Positions 1 through 7,367 of a DNA stretch of 34,073 nt are shown one piece after another. The notes beneath the pieces were generated by a model. It ran no database searches, was not told where the DNA came from, and saw only the letters and a program-made list of their open reading frames with translations. The stretch's first letter is position 1. Every line of letters starts with the position of its first letter. The stretch spans positions 1-34,073 of the IMG/VR virus record IMGVR_UViG_3300047334_000042; one strand, written 5' to 3'. Both the position numbers and the translations under genes were made by a program. The DNA is from a virus.

Positions 1-868
1 GATTGAGCGCTGTGGTCACGACGGCTGGGTTCGCGTTAGTGATGCCGGAAACCGACATCGTCGAGCCCACCAGCGTTGCGATGTCGAAGAACCCCTCGTA
101 GATTGCACCCGCTACCTGATAAGGGTCGCCACCCCCAACAATGACTTCGTATTCACCACCGCTAACCGTCCGCACGCTAACCAAGCGCTCAGACACACCT
201 GGCACATTCTCCACCAGAGAACGCAGGAATGCGGGCATACCTTGCGCCGTGCATTGCAAGCCCTGGATCACCTGCGCCCTGTAGTCGCCCTCAGTCTGAG
301 TAGTTGTGCTGGGCACGCCTGCTTCGGGATTGGTGACGGTCAGCGTGATACCTGTTGGCACTGAGGAGGCCAGCGCGTTGACTGTGCCGGGACCAACCGA
401 CCATGTGCCGGCCTGCGTCGCGATACAGTAAATTGGCTGACTGGAACCGCCAGTAGCGATCACCCCCGCATCTTGCGTCACGTACTGATATGTGCCGTCG
501 GAAACGTAGAAGCCAGCGTTGATCACGTAACCAATTGAAGAACTGCTGAATACAACATAGACGCTTGTGTTAACACCCTGACCAAGAGGGATGCCCAGCA
601 TGGTTCCTAGCTGCGTTAGAATGAAAGCGTTGGCCCCGTAGGGGGTTAGAGAGTTGACTAGCTCCACACGCGCACTATCACACAGCGCCACGCCAGCGAC
701 ATCCGTGCTGGAGACGTCCTCGACCAGCGACCCCGGCAGGTTGGCCGTGTAGCCCGGATTGGTCGCTACCACGGCGGCAATCAACTGTGCCAGCAGCGAG
801 GCTGGTGACTGCGGTTGCAAACCGGCCGTCGTCAACACCGTGGGCAAGCTGCTTGTGCTGCCGCTCAT
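1..868 (-). CDS. Baseplate J-like wedge protein (partial, 3' end outside window)
   Basis: The minus-strand frame is open from ATG at 868 to the window edge, giving the first 289 residues; the C-terminus is missing. The ATG overlaps the stop of the gp25-like gene (ATGA, 868-865). The product starts MSGSTSSLPTVLTT and contains the NPEAGVPSTTTQTEGDYRAQ stretch near residue 190. A Gly/Pro turn followed by T-E-x-x-Y/F-R-x-x in this place is typical of the baseplate J family (P2 gpJ, Mu gp47). These proteins form the baseplate wedges that join hub, sheath and fibres. Its position after the spike and gp25-like genes agrees with this role. The family call is by recall and gene order. Confidence 0.88.
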   Translation of the reverse strand, partial: MSGSTSSLPTVLTTAGLQPQSPASLLAQLIAAVVATNPGYTANLPGSLVEDVSSTDVAGVALCDSARVELVNSLTPYGANAFILTQLGTMLGIPLGQGVNTSVYVVFSSSSIGYVINAGFYVSDGTYQYVTQDAGVIATGGSSQPIYCIATQAGTWSVGPGTVNALASSVPTGITLTVTNPEAGVPSTTTQTEGDYRAQVIQGLQCTAQGMPAFLRSLVENVPGVSERLVSVRTVSGGEYEVIVGGGDPYQVAGAIYEGFFDIATLVGSTMSVSGITNANPAVVTTALN

Positions 869-1230
869 ACTGGAACCTGTAGCAGCAATTTGACACCATT
901 ATGCTTGATGATGCTGACAGAATACGTCGGAGGGTCAGCGCTTGTCCGCGCGATCAGCAACGACGCAAAATAGGACGAAAACTGCTGTTGCACTTGCGCC
1001 ACGTAGAAGTCTGGTAGCACTTGGCTAACAATGGTCGGGTGCGCTGGTATGCCGTAATTCGCGTAGAACGGACTTTCGCCAAGGTTTAGCTTCAGCGTCT
1101 GTATGAGCGTCGTCACCCACACATCGTCGTTGAAACCGTTAGCGTCCGTGGTGACTTCGGTCCATACCCCGGGATTGTTAGGCGGACCGATAGGCAGATT
1201 AGGAATGTAGACGCGACCCCATGTTCTCAC
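865..1230 (-). CDS. gp25-like baseplate wedge protein
   Basis: The 121-residue product has the size and place of T4 gp25/P2 gpW-type wedge proteins, which link the inner baseplate to the sheath and start sheath assembly. The centre reads LIQTLKLNLGESPFYANYGI. A patterned L-L-x-x-x-G-E-x-P-x-x-x-x-x-G-I is the hallmark of this family, where the E-x-P-x-x-x-x-x-G region is near invariant. The start is GTG at 1230, overlapping the spike stop as GTGA; the stop overlaps the ATG of baseplate J. Both overlaps argue for coupled translation. The product has no signal peptide, membrane segment or cysteine. Confidence 0.88.
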   Translation of the reverse strand: MRTWGRVYIPNLPIGPPNNPGVWTEVTTDANGFNDDVWVTTLIQTLKLNLGESPFYANYGIPAHPTIVSQVLPDFYVAQVQQQFSSYFASLLIARTSADPPTYSVSIIKHNGVKLLLQVPV

Positions 1231-1865
1231 GGTATGGGCGGTCCGCTGTCACCCGTGCCACCTGCGTCAACGTGCAAGTGTGTGGCCAGCGGGATGCCTT
1301 GCGAGATAATCGGTGAGTTCGAATTCAAGGTAGCACCAGTAATGTTGTTCTCAGTCAGCGTTATGTCCCACACCACTACGCCGCCGATTGTGATTGTGAT
1401 ACCTGTCGAACTCAACATGAAAACGCAGTTGCCGTCGAGATCTTGGATCACTGCACCCGTCGGACCTTGAACCTGGACCTTACCGCTATCGACCAGCCCA
1501 CCCCAGCCTTTATTAGCTACGGGTTGGAACACTAGGGAAGACAAATTGGCCCGCTGCGCCAGCGTTGGAGTGCCTGTCCCGAGGCCGTTGATGCCGCCTA
1601 GCGATACGTCGGCAGAGAACACCACACCTAAATCACCGACTTGGATAGGCTCGCGCAAATAGATGGAACCCGCCACTGGCAGCGTCACCTCGGACAGCGT
1701 GTAAGCGCTGACCACGTCAAATGCCACAGTTACAATTCCGCCCGATACGGCTACCACATGACAAGGTAACGCTTTGCCGGTGAGCTGTAGCTGGTCCTGC
1801 ACCTTCTGCAAGGCAAAGGTGTGCAGCGATTGGACCAGCGGTGTTCTGAGCGCATTGTTGCTCAT
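1227..1865 (-). CDS. Central spike / baseplate puncturing protein (gp138-like)
   Basis: I chose the ATG at 1865, which overlaps the hub stop (ATGA), over an upstream start 42 bases earlier; this gives 212 residues. The N-terminal 100 residues (VVAVSGGIVTVAFDVV, PIQVGDLGVVF) look like the OB-fold of gp138/gpV-type spikes. The rest is short beta strands (GAVIQDLDGNCVFMLS, GITITIGGVVVWDI), as expected for an intertwined trimeric beta-helix. The C-terminal end has ATHLHVDAGGTGDSGPPIP. An H-x-H pair in this position binds a metal ion at the apex of P2 gpV and phi92 gp138 spikes. The spike would sit under the hub and pierce the outer membrane. The fold is inferred from pattern only. Confidence 0.85.
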   Translation of the reverse strand: MSNNALRTPLVQSLHTFALQKVQDQLQLTGKALPCHVVAVSGGIVTVAFDVVSAYTLSEVTLPVAGSIYLREPIQVGDLGVVFSADVSLGGINGLGTGTPTLAQRANLSSLVFQPVANKGWGGLVDSGKVQVQGPTGAVIQDLDGNCVFMLSSTGITITIGGVVVWDITLTENNITGATLNSNSPIISQGIPLATHLHVDAGGTGDSGPPIP

Positions 1866-2842
1866 GTGCCGGCCGACGCCTGGTGCGCCTGGATCGTTGT
1901 AATCCAAGACATGCCGGACGGCTGACGAAAGTTACCGACATGCCGCAGCGTGTCTATTTGGAACGACCCTTGGTAAATGCTTGACTGCTTGTATTGCGAC
2001 AGCGAGTTCTGTGTTGTCTCAACAAGCGCTGGAGGCATCTTGATGTAGTCGCCCACGGAGAGGTCAGCGCGCATGACGCAGTTCATGCTGATCTGCAGCG
2101 GACCAAACGCAACGGGCTGGCCAATAAGGTCGGTAAATTGAATTTGCTTAGGTGTTGTCACCGTAGTCCCATCGTAAACATTGAAGGAACTGTCTCCGAC
2201 AACAATGTCGACCCCTTGGTAGGTGCCGCCTACTACATCCTGACTAATCTGCTTCAGGTATTGTGCAAACTGCGTCAGGTTGCCGTAGAAGCCCTTCTCG
2301 TCCGTGGCGAGCACCAGATTCTTACTGATGTTGATTGTTTGCTTGTAGGTTGGGAACGCCGTTGTCAGCGCCGTCGCAATAGCCTGCGCCAGCGGTGTGC
2401 CTGCTTTCCAGTTGATAACGATATTCTGTGGAGGTGGTGTTGTAGGACCACCGACGTCGGGCGATGCCGCAGCCACAACTTGCATATCCAACGTCATATC
2501 CGTTCCAATCCAGTTCCCGTAAGCCTGGAGGATTTGTCCGGATATCAAAAGCCCTGCTTGTGCTGGGTTGGCCAGCGGTAGCCCTTTTTGCATGCCGCCA
2601 TAGATGGCGACCAGCTTACCGTTCAGGTTGCGCGCTTGCGCGATGTCCTGGATGGAGATGCCCCACACGCGCGCAAACGCATTGCCCGTGGGCACTGCGT
2701 AGGGCGCGGTCATGAAGTCAAACTCAACATTCAACGCGCCCGGATCATTCACGCCGTTGGGATAGCTGTCATATAGCGACACGGTCTTCTTCGACGTTGG
2801 GTCCGTTATCACGAACTTATAGTATCTTATGACACGGACCAA
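1862..2842 (-). CDS. Baseplate hub protein (gp27/gpD-like)
   Basis: The 326-residue product opens with a beta-rich region (YYKFVITDPTSKKTVSLYDS) and has a charged, aromatic middle (GLLISGQILQAYGNW, DEKGFYGNLTQFAQYLKQI). Hub proteins carry this kind of layout, and the gene lies directly before the spike gene, the usual hub place. It should form the trimeric hub that joins the tube to the spike. The frame begins at TTG 2842, which overlaps the end of the 70-residue gene by 16 bases; no ATG or GTG is near and no clear ribosome site is visible, so the start is uncertain. The stop overlaps the spike ATG. Only one cysteine is present. Confidence 0.8.
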   Translation of the reverse strand: MVRVIRYYKFVITDPTSKKTVSLYDSYPNGVNDPGALNVEFDFMTAPYAVPTGNAFARVWGISIQDIAQARNLNGKLVAIYGGMQKGLPLANPAQAGLLISGQILQAYGNWIGTDMTLDMQVVAAASPDVGGPTTPPPQNIVINWKAGTPLAQAIATALTTAFPTYKQTINISKNLVLATDEKGFYGNLTQFAQYLKQISQDVVGGTYQGVDIVVGDSSFNVYDGTTVTTPKQIQFTDLIGQPVAFGPLQISMNCVMRADLSVGDYIKMPPALVETTQNSLSQYKQSSIYQGSFQIDTLRHVGNFRQPSGMSWITTIQAHQASAGT

Positions 2843-3039
2843 TCACTAAAGAAGCACGTTATTTTCCAACCGCATTCGAGGTTGGCTTTGAGTGCGGCCT
2901 GGTAGGCTGCGCTCTCTGTTTCGAAATAAGTGACGCCGTTGAGCTTTGCAGTCCAGTAAGGATTCCCCGCACCGAGCACAAGAAACACGGCGTTCGTAAA
3001 GCCCTTACCTACACGCTCAATGACGTAATCTTTTTTCAT
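2827..3039 (-). CDS. Small protein of unknown function in baseplate cluster
   Basis: The 70-residue product starts at ATG 3039, overlapping the upstream stop (ATGA). It reads MKKDYVIERVGKGF and then NPYWTAKLNGVTYFETESAA, which suggests a small compact alpha/beta fold with a helix around residues 42-53. I do not recognise the family. The gene sits between the plug and hub genes and is coupled to both, so a baseplate or assembly role is plausible but is inferred only from position. It overlaps the following hub frame by 16 bases. There is no membrane segment or signal peptide. Confidence 0.7.
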   Translation of the reverse strand: MKKDYVIERVGKGFTNAVFLVLGAGNPYWTAKLNGVTYFETESAAYQAALKANLECGWKITCFFSDWSVS

Positions 3040-3326
3040 GGGCTGATTTCAAACCACTGTGACTCGTCCCGCCAGATCATTGTCGAGGTAAAGTAACCCG
3101 CTGTCAGTGATATGTCCCGGCCGGAAGACAGCGCACCGGAGATTGGTGGTGACGCAATGCGGGGCAGACACACAATCAACACACCGTCGGCTGAGTAGAT
3201 GTTCACATAGTAGCGTTGACCAAACAAGTTCCACGTCACTGTCACAGTGTAGGGGTTGCCGTCCAGCGTTGCAGTGAATTGAAACGCAGCGTCGGGCGGT
3301 TGTGTGAAATTGACGTAGGTTGTCAT
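3036..3326 (-). CDS. Baseplate plug protein (Pam3 gp18 / DUF6983-like)
   Basis: The 96-residue, all-beta product contains PYTVTVTWNLFGQRYYVNIY followed by SADGVLIVCLPRI. The pattern T-x-x-W-N-x-x-x-x-R-Y-Y-x-x-I-Y-x-x-x-G-x-L-I is characteristic of the small plug protein described in the cyanophage Pam3 baseplate. The plug closes the tube channel at the hub. Its place between the hub gene and the tape-measure-proximal gene fits. The start ATG 3326 overlaps the stop of the preceding gene, and the stop overlaps the next ATG. The family is assigned from memory of the pattern. Confidence 0.78.
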   Translation of the reverse strand: MTTYVNFTQPPDAAFQFTATLDGNPYTVTVTWNLFGQRYYVNIYSADGVLIVCLPRIASPPISGALSSGRDISLTAGYFTSTMIWRDESQWFEISP

Positions 3327-4099
3327 GGTAGATCGGTTGTCGTCACGGTGCCGGGTGTGTAGCCTGCTGTTACGTCCACGTAGCCCGGAGCCGCTGTGCC
3401 AGCAAGGTTGCTCCCACCCGTCACCTGGCCGGCCGACCCACCTACGGGCGTGCCTGTAACAGCATCCGGGCCAGACGTGGCGCCTGCCGTGGGTTGCCCG
3501 TTATTGAGCTTGGACATCAGGGTATTGAGCGACTGCGCGGCCTGCGCTTGCGTCACCAGCGGTTTGATGAAGTCAAACTGCCAAGTATTCTGCACTTGTG
3601 CGGACTCGCCGTTGCTGGTGTCCGTCAGCGTAAGCAAAATCAAGTTCTGGTAGATGTAGGCCGGTGTCGCAACCACGAACAAACCACCGAGATTGATGTG
3701 ATTGTCCAATATCTGCTTCAGTGCCATGAAAGTTATCAGCTTGGCCGTATAACCACCCGCCTGCCTCACAGGGCAGATCATCTGCATGGATAACTTCAAC
3801 GGCTGCGTAATCACCGCGTTAGCTGCTACCGCCTGGTTCGCAAACGGGTAGGAGCCGATTGTGTTGTCGACCAGTGTGCTACCAGGTAGCGGCCGGAAGT
3901 GCGCAAAGAAGTTGTCTAAGTTGACGTCGATCGTGCCGTTCAGCAGCGTCGCTACGAAGTTAGCCGCCTCCGTGATCGCCACAATAGGGAGCATCCCACC
4001 CGGTATGTTGGACGCGATTCCGCCCTGTAGAACAATCGGCGAGATTTCGAACCCAAGCCGGAAAATAACCCGGCCAATGGTGTTGAGGACATCACTCAC
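3323..4099 (-). CDS. Probable baseplate / tail-tube terminal protein, unknown family
   Basis: The 258-residue product starts at GTG 4099, which overlaps the tape-measure stop (GTGA). The first 190 residues look globular (SYPFANQAVAANAVITQPLK, YTAKLITFMALKQILDNH, YIYQNLILLTLTD, NTWQFDFIKPLVTQAQA). The last 60 are a low-complexity Gly/Thr/Ala tail (GTPVGGSAGQVTGGSNLAG). A protein of this size and composition follows the tape measure in phages with the same sheath type, where it is placed at the tube-baseplate junction. I cannot name a family with certainty. The flexible tail may be an interaction arm. No cysteine-rich or signal-like segment is present beyond a single Cys. Confidence 0.7.
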   Translation of the reverse strand: MSDVLNTIGRVIFRLGFEISPIVLQGGIASNIPGGMLPIVAITEAANFVATLLNGTIDVNLDNFFAHFRPLPGSTLVDNTIGSYPFANQAVAANAVITQPLKLSMQMICPVRQAGGYTAKLITFMALKQILDNHINLGGLFVVATPAYIYQNLILLTLTDTSNGESAQVQNTWQFDFIKPLVTQAQAAQSLNTLMSKLNNGQPTAGATSGPDAVTGTPVGGSAGQVTGGSNLAGTAAPGYVDVTAGYTPGTVTTTDLP

Positions 4100-6105
4100 C
4101 GTGGCACGCCGACAAGCTGGCTACCGGAGACAGCCACTTGAGCACCGGCTGGATTGTTGACGTCCACTTGCACCTTGACCGGGGCCTGCCCAGCAGACTT
4201 TGCGCTGGACGTTTGGCGAAAATCACCAATGCCACGCTGCGCATAGTCGATATAATGCTTGGTCTCGGCCGGCAGAAACTTGCGCCAATCCTTATGATGC
4301 GCGGCGATGTCCGCATCTATGTTACCGGGGCCGTCGTTGTAGGCCGCCAGCGCTTCAGTAACGTCGCCGTGGTAGTGTTTAATCAAATCCCGCAAGTAGT
4401 CCGCCGCCGCTGTCGCGCCCTCCTGCGGATCGAGCGACTGCCCGCCAGGGTAGTCTTTGGCTGTGTCATCCGTAAACTGGAAGTCGCCCTTGGCGCCAGC
4501 AGGTGACGTAGAGGGGTTGCGACCTTGATCTGATTCCAGTTTGTAGACGTTGGCCAGTAAGCCGGCCGGAAGATTTGCTCCGTATTCCTGAGCAAAGAAC
4601 TCGTCACGCCTGTCGGGGTCCGTTGCGGCATTATAGAACGGATCAGTGACTTTGCGGCCTTCCGCATCCACACCTGTCAGCTTGACGCCGGCCGCACGCG
4701 CAAGTCGCCGGTAGTCGTCCGCTGGTGTCGGAGGCGGTATCTCGAACCGTTCTTGATACCACTTCGGTGTAGCGGCCGGCACGTCATAGGGCGCTTGGTC
4801 CACGGACCGACCAGCAGGCACGGCAGCGGGATGTGCCGCATACCAAGCAGCAGGATCGTTTTGCGCTGCTGGCGGCACTACCTCGGGGTGTTGTGCATAC
4901 CAGCTAAGTTTCTCGCCGTTAACAACAGTGTTGGGATCGTCGCCCGGCCCCTCGCCGGGTGTTTGGTTGACGACCTTAACCGGACCGAACTTACCCTCGA
5001 TCCACGTCACTACGTTTTCGAGCATGTGCCACAGCTTTACCACGGCATCTTCGAAATGACCTAGATCAGCAGTAAAGCCGTTGGGATCATTTAGGTAGTC
5101 CGCAAAATGTTTGATGCCTGTAGCAAGGTCACCAATCCATTCTTTTATATGCGGGTTCGCCATCAGAGATTCGACAGCCTTAGTGAAAGCAACGGACAAC
5201 TGCGCCAGCGGCCCTTCAAGTGGAATCAAGCCTTCAATGAAGGTGCGCTCAATCCGCACGCCGGCGCGCTCCATTTGCACATCGAAGTCTTGCCAGGCTT
5301 TGGCGTCCTTCGGGGGTAGCGTCAGCGCCGCTTTATCCTGCTCGTAGTCTTGTTGGCTTTGGTTCAAGTCACCCGCAGCCAAACGGCGCAAATCCTCTTG
5401 CGAGAATAGTTGATCCAAACCGTGCGCTTGGACAAATTGCTGTGAGCGGTCACTGTTCAAATACATGCGCTTCGCGCGCGACATCACATCCGTGGCAAGG
5501 GTTGCTGGGTCTTCGTTGTTTAGTTCACCCTCACCGATACCAAGTGCTGAGAAAATCCAGCGCTTACTATAGTCCGACTTTGCGTCCGCGATGTTGGACA
5601 ACAAATGGTCGGTATCGAGATACCGACTATAATTGATCCGCATGGCGTCGGCCTCGCCAGTCGTAACCCCGACGCCTTGCGCGCTGCGTAGCTTGCTGCC
5701 AGCGGATTGTGCAAGACGATCAATGCCCCATATCCCGCCAGCACCTAGCAGACCACTGACCAGCTCCGTCACGGTCGCCCATTTCAGCAGGCTTTCCGTC
5801 GCTTCCTTAATGTGCCGGGCCACGTCCACCGTGCTACGCGCCAAGCTGGACATGCTGCGGCCGCTGCTCTCCGTGGCGCGGCTGAAGCCCTGCTGGTGCT
5901 CGGCCATCGTCTTCGTGTGCTGCTCGATAGCAGACAGCGCGTTCGCAATAGCGTCCAGATGCGTGCCGTGCTCGGACAAGGCCGTAGTAACGTCTTGCCA
6001 CTGTGCCGGCAGCTTTTCGACCGAGGCTTTGTATTCATCAAAGCGATTGACAAAGGATTTGAAATCCTCGTCTTGCACCTCAATCTGAAGGACGGATACT
6101 GCCAC
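4096..6105 (-). CDS. Tape measure protein with C-terminal lytic transglycosylase domain
   Basis: The 669-residue product starts at GTG 6105 behind an AGGGGA ribosome site. Residues 1-110 are helical with coiled-coil character. A hydrophobic Gly-rich stretch follows at 111-127 (TVTELVSGLLGAGGIWG), then helical spans to about 375 and a Pro/Ala-rich linker with two WYA(A/Q)HP motifs at 402-426. Residues 512-600 resemble a soluble lytic transglycosylase: VYKLESDQG with candidate catalytic Glu524, AKGDFQF at 539 and AYNDGPGNI at 588. The protein would set tail length and cut peptidoglycan during DNA entry. I found no cysteine in it. It follows the frameshifted tail chaperone, the standard order. 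Confidence 0.93.
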   Translation of the reverse strand: MAVSVLQIEVQDEDFKSFVNRFDEYKASVEKLPAQWQDVTTALSEHGTHLDAIANALSAIEQHTKTMAEHQQGFSRATESSGRSMSSLARSTVDVARHIKEATESLLKWATVTELVSGLLGAGGIWGIDRLAQSAGSKLRSAQGVGVTTGEADAMRINYSRYLDTDHLLSNIADAKSDYSKRWIFSALGIGEGELNNEDPATLATDVMSRAKRMYLNSDRSQQFVQAHGLDQLFSQEDLRRLAAGDLNQSQQDYEQDKAALTLPPKDAKAWQDFDVQMERAGVRIERTFIEGLIPLEGPLAQLSVAFTKAVESLMANPHIKEWIGDLATGIKHFADYLNDPNGFTADLGHFEDAVVKLWHMLENVVTWIEGKFGPVKVVNQTPGEGPGDDPNTVVNGEKLSWYAQHPEVVPPAAQNDPAAWYAAHPAAVPAGRSVDQAPYDVPAATPKWYQERFEIPPPTPADDYRRLARAAGVKLTGVDAEGRKVTDPFYNAATDPDRRDEFFAQEYGANLPAGLLANVYKLESDQGRNPSTSPAGAKGDFQFTDDTAKDYPGGQSLDPQEGATAAADYLRDLIKHYHGDVTEALAAYNDGPGNIDADIAAHHKDWRKFLPAETKHYIDYAQRGIGDFRQTSSAKSAGQAPVKVQVDVNNPAGAQVAVSGSQLVGVPR

Positions 6106-6205
6106 GCAAATCCCCTGGCCTACAGGCCGTTTAGCTGCTGGCCGCTACCCTACTGCCCGGCAACCCCCAAAACGGCTTGGCGGTGTGCCGTTTGGCTTGA
6201 ATTAG
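6106..6205 (+). repeat. Intergenic structured repeat, copy B
   Basis: The gap between the chaperone T stop (6211) and the tape-measure start (6105) holds a GC-rich element. Bases 6169-6205 are a near-identical inverted copy (36 of 37 bases) of 29749-29785. The core is a 7-bp stem, AAACGGC and GCCGTTT, around a 10-base loop. About 30 bases before it on the plus strand is GCTGGCCGCTAC, also present in copies A and C. In this copy the shared orientation is on the plus strand, antisense to the genes. No U-run follows, so it is not a clear terminator. Confidence 0.75.
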
Positions 6206-6210
6206 GTGGG

Positions 6211-6902
6211 TTAAGCAACCCGGCGCAGGCGGCGCAACTCGTGCAGGACAAAGCGCTGCCGCCATTCGTGTGCCGACCGTATATCCACCGACGAAAAGAA
6301 CGCCGCAAATCCCTCGTGCATCAGGTAGTCTAGGACGGCACCGACGATGCCGCCACCGTTGCGGGCATCGGTAAAGTCGCGGTCTCGGTCGATGTCGGCA
6401 ATGAACCTTTCCACTCCGTAACAGTCAATAATGTAGTTTGGGTCCGCCAGACAGCCCCCAGCCCCGTCAAGACTGACTGTATCTCGGCCTTCCGGTGGAT
6501 TGCCGAGGCGCACATAAAAAAAGCCAGCAGCCCTTCAACCTCCGCGAGATCGTCCTCGTCCAGCAATCCGCGCGTGACGGCCGCATCCAGCGTGATAGTT
6601 TCCCAGCCGCGATCCGTCAGCATCACCACGTTGGCCAGCCGACGCATTTCGAGTAGCAAACCCTTTTCCACAGTCTCGAGCTGGCCGAGCCCCTCGGCTA
6701 CACGCCGCAGCATGAGAGCAGCGATGCGTGGACCTGAGATGATGGACAAACCCTGCTTGTAGATGCGGGCAAACGTGCCGGCAATGACTTCGAAGTGCTG
6801 TTCGTAGGCTTCCCGCATCAGCGGCATGGCGTGGACATAGATAATCCCGCTGTCTTGTTTCAGCGGGATTACGAGGTTCAGCTTCTTATTGATGCGAACC
6901 AC
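6211..6902 (-). CDS. Tail assembly chaperone GT fusion (made by -1 ribosomal frameshift)
   Basis: Two overlapping minus-strand frames lie between the tube and tape-measure genes, where lambda-type G/GT chaperones are found. The second frame (GTG-containing, stop at 6211) is -1 relative to the first. A T7 run at 6516-6522 gives the slippery heptamer T-TTT-TTT in the first frame. Shifting there joins 129 residues of the G frame to 101 of the T frame, for a product of about 230 residues. The T part reads FYVRLGNPPEGRDTV and ends in an Arg-rich helix (RQRFVLHELRRLRRVA). GT proteins bind the tape measure while the tube forms. The second frame has no convincing start of its own. Confidence 0.88.
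6330..6902 (-). CDS. Tail assembly chaperone G (unshifted product)
   Basis: The 190-residue product starts at GTG 6902, one base after the tube stop and without a strong ribosome site, so it is probably coupled to tube translation. It is mostly helical (MPLMREAYEQHFEVIAGTFA, EGLGQLETVEKGLLLEMRRL, LLDEDDLAEVEGLLAFFMC). The region past the slip site (residues 130-190) becomes Thr/Ser/Pro-rich (TSTETATLPMPATVAASSVPS) and looks disordered. G-type chaperones coat the tape measure in excess over GT and are absent from the virion. The role is assigned from gene order and the frameshift arrangement, not from residue similarity to lambda G. Confidence 0.85.
   Translation of the reverse strand: MVRINKKLNLVIPLKQDSGIIYVHAMPLMREAYEQHFEVIAGTFARIYKQGLSIISGPRIAALMLRRVAEGLGQLETVEKGLLLEMRRLANVVMLTDRGWETITLDAAVTRGLLDEDDLAEVEGLLAFFMCASAIHRKAEIQSVLTGLGAVWRTQTTLLTVTEWKGSLPTSTETATLPMPATVAASSVPS
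6483..6507 (-). promoter_or_regulatory. Frameshift-stimulating stem-loop
   Basis: On the minus strand, CTCGGC (6507-6502) pairs perfectly with GCCGAG (6488-6483) across a 13-base loop. The stem begins 8 bases after the slippery heptamer, inside the 5-9 base spacing seen at known -1 frameshift sites. It lies within the region read in both frames. Confidence 0.65.
6516..6522 (-). other. Slippery heptamer for -1 programmed frameshift
   Basis: On the minus strand the G frame reads GCT-TTT-TTT-ATG, so the seven Ts form T-TTT-TTT of the X-XXY-YYZ type. The -1 frame continues TAT-GTG-CGC into the T frame, which stays open for 102 codons. It lies 130 codons into the G gene. Confidence 0.88.
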
Positions 6903-6903
6903 G

Positions 6904-7350
6904 TTACGTCAAGTTCCACAAGTTAGAATTGATGTAGTAAGCGCCCGTGACGTGGACGATATAGCCGGGGTCATCGCCTGCGAAGGACACCTCGGATACG
7001 GTCTCGATGGCGCAGTTGGACAGGTAGTAATTCGGAAACACGGACGTATCCGAAGTCACTGTGATGTCCCCAACAGTGGCGATGGTTTCAATCTGCTGCT
7101 TCCACAACGACGCAAGGTTCTGTGTTTTCAGCAAGTGGATCATCAAACTGGCCATCTGAAACGGCTCAGGTGACGTGACGTTTCCCGTCTGTGTTGGGAT
7201 CATCAGCGTAGTGTTGCCCTCCAGGGTCAAGCGTATCATTTGCTTGCCCATGAAACCCGCCGTGACATTTAGCTGCGGATAATTAGGAACTACCACGCTC
7301 GGACGAAGCCGGTTGAGCGTGCCCTGCGGGATGAGGTTGTTCGCGGCCAT
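6904..7350 (-). CDS. Tail tube protein
   Basis: The 148-residue, beta-rich product starts at ATG 7350 with GGAG seven bases upstream. It reads NRLRPSVVVPNYPQLNVTAG, then KQMIRLTLEGNTTLMIPTQT, TVGDITVTSDTSVFPNYYLSN and a final beta region (GYIVHVTGAYYINSNLWNL). A tube gene directly follows the sheath gene in contractile-tail phages, and the size fits a tube subunit. Hexameric rings of this protein would form the DNA channel. The V-x-D-I-T-V-x-S-D stretch resembles the antiparallel beta-sheet core of tube proteins, but I assign it mainly by order. One cysteine is present. Confidence 0.85.
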   Translation of the reverse strand: MAANNLIPQGTLNRLRPSVVVPNYPQLNVTAGFMGKQMIRLTLEGNTTLMIPTQTGNVTSPEPFQMASLMIHLLKTQNLASLWKQQIETIATVGDITVTSDTSVFPNYYLSNCAIETVSEVSFAGDDPGYIVHVTGAYYINSNLWNLT

Positions 7351-7367
7351 GTGTGTGCGCTCCTACC

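Noticed and set aside
6211-6513. T frame of the tail chaperone as an independent gene
   Set aside because: Its first start (GTG 6513) lies immediately past the slippery site without a ribosome site; the frameshift model explains it better.
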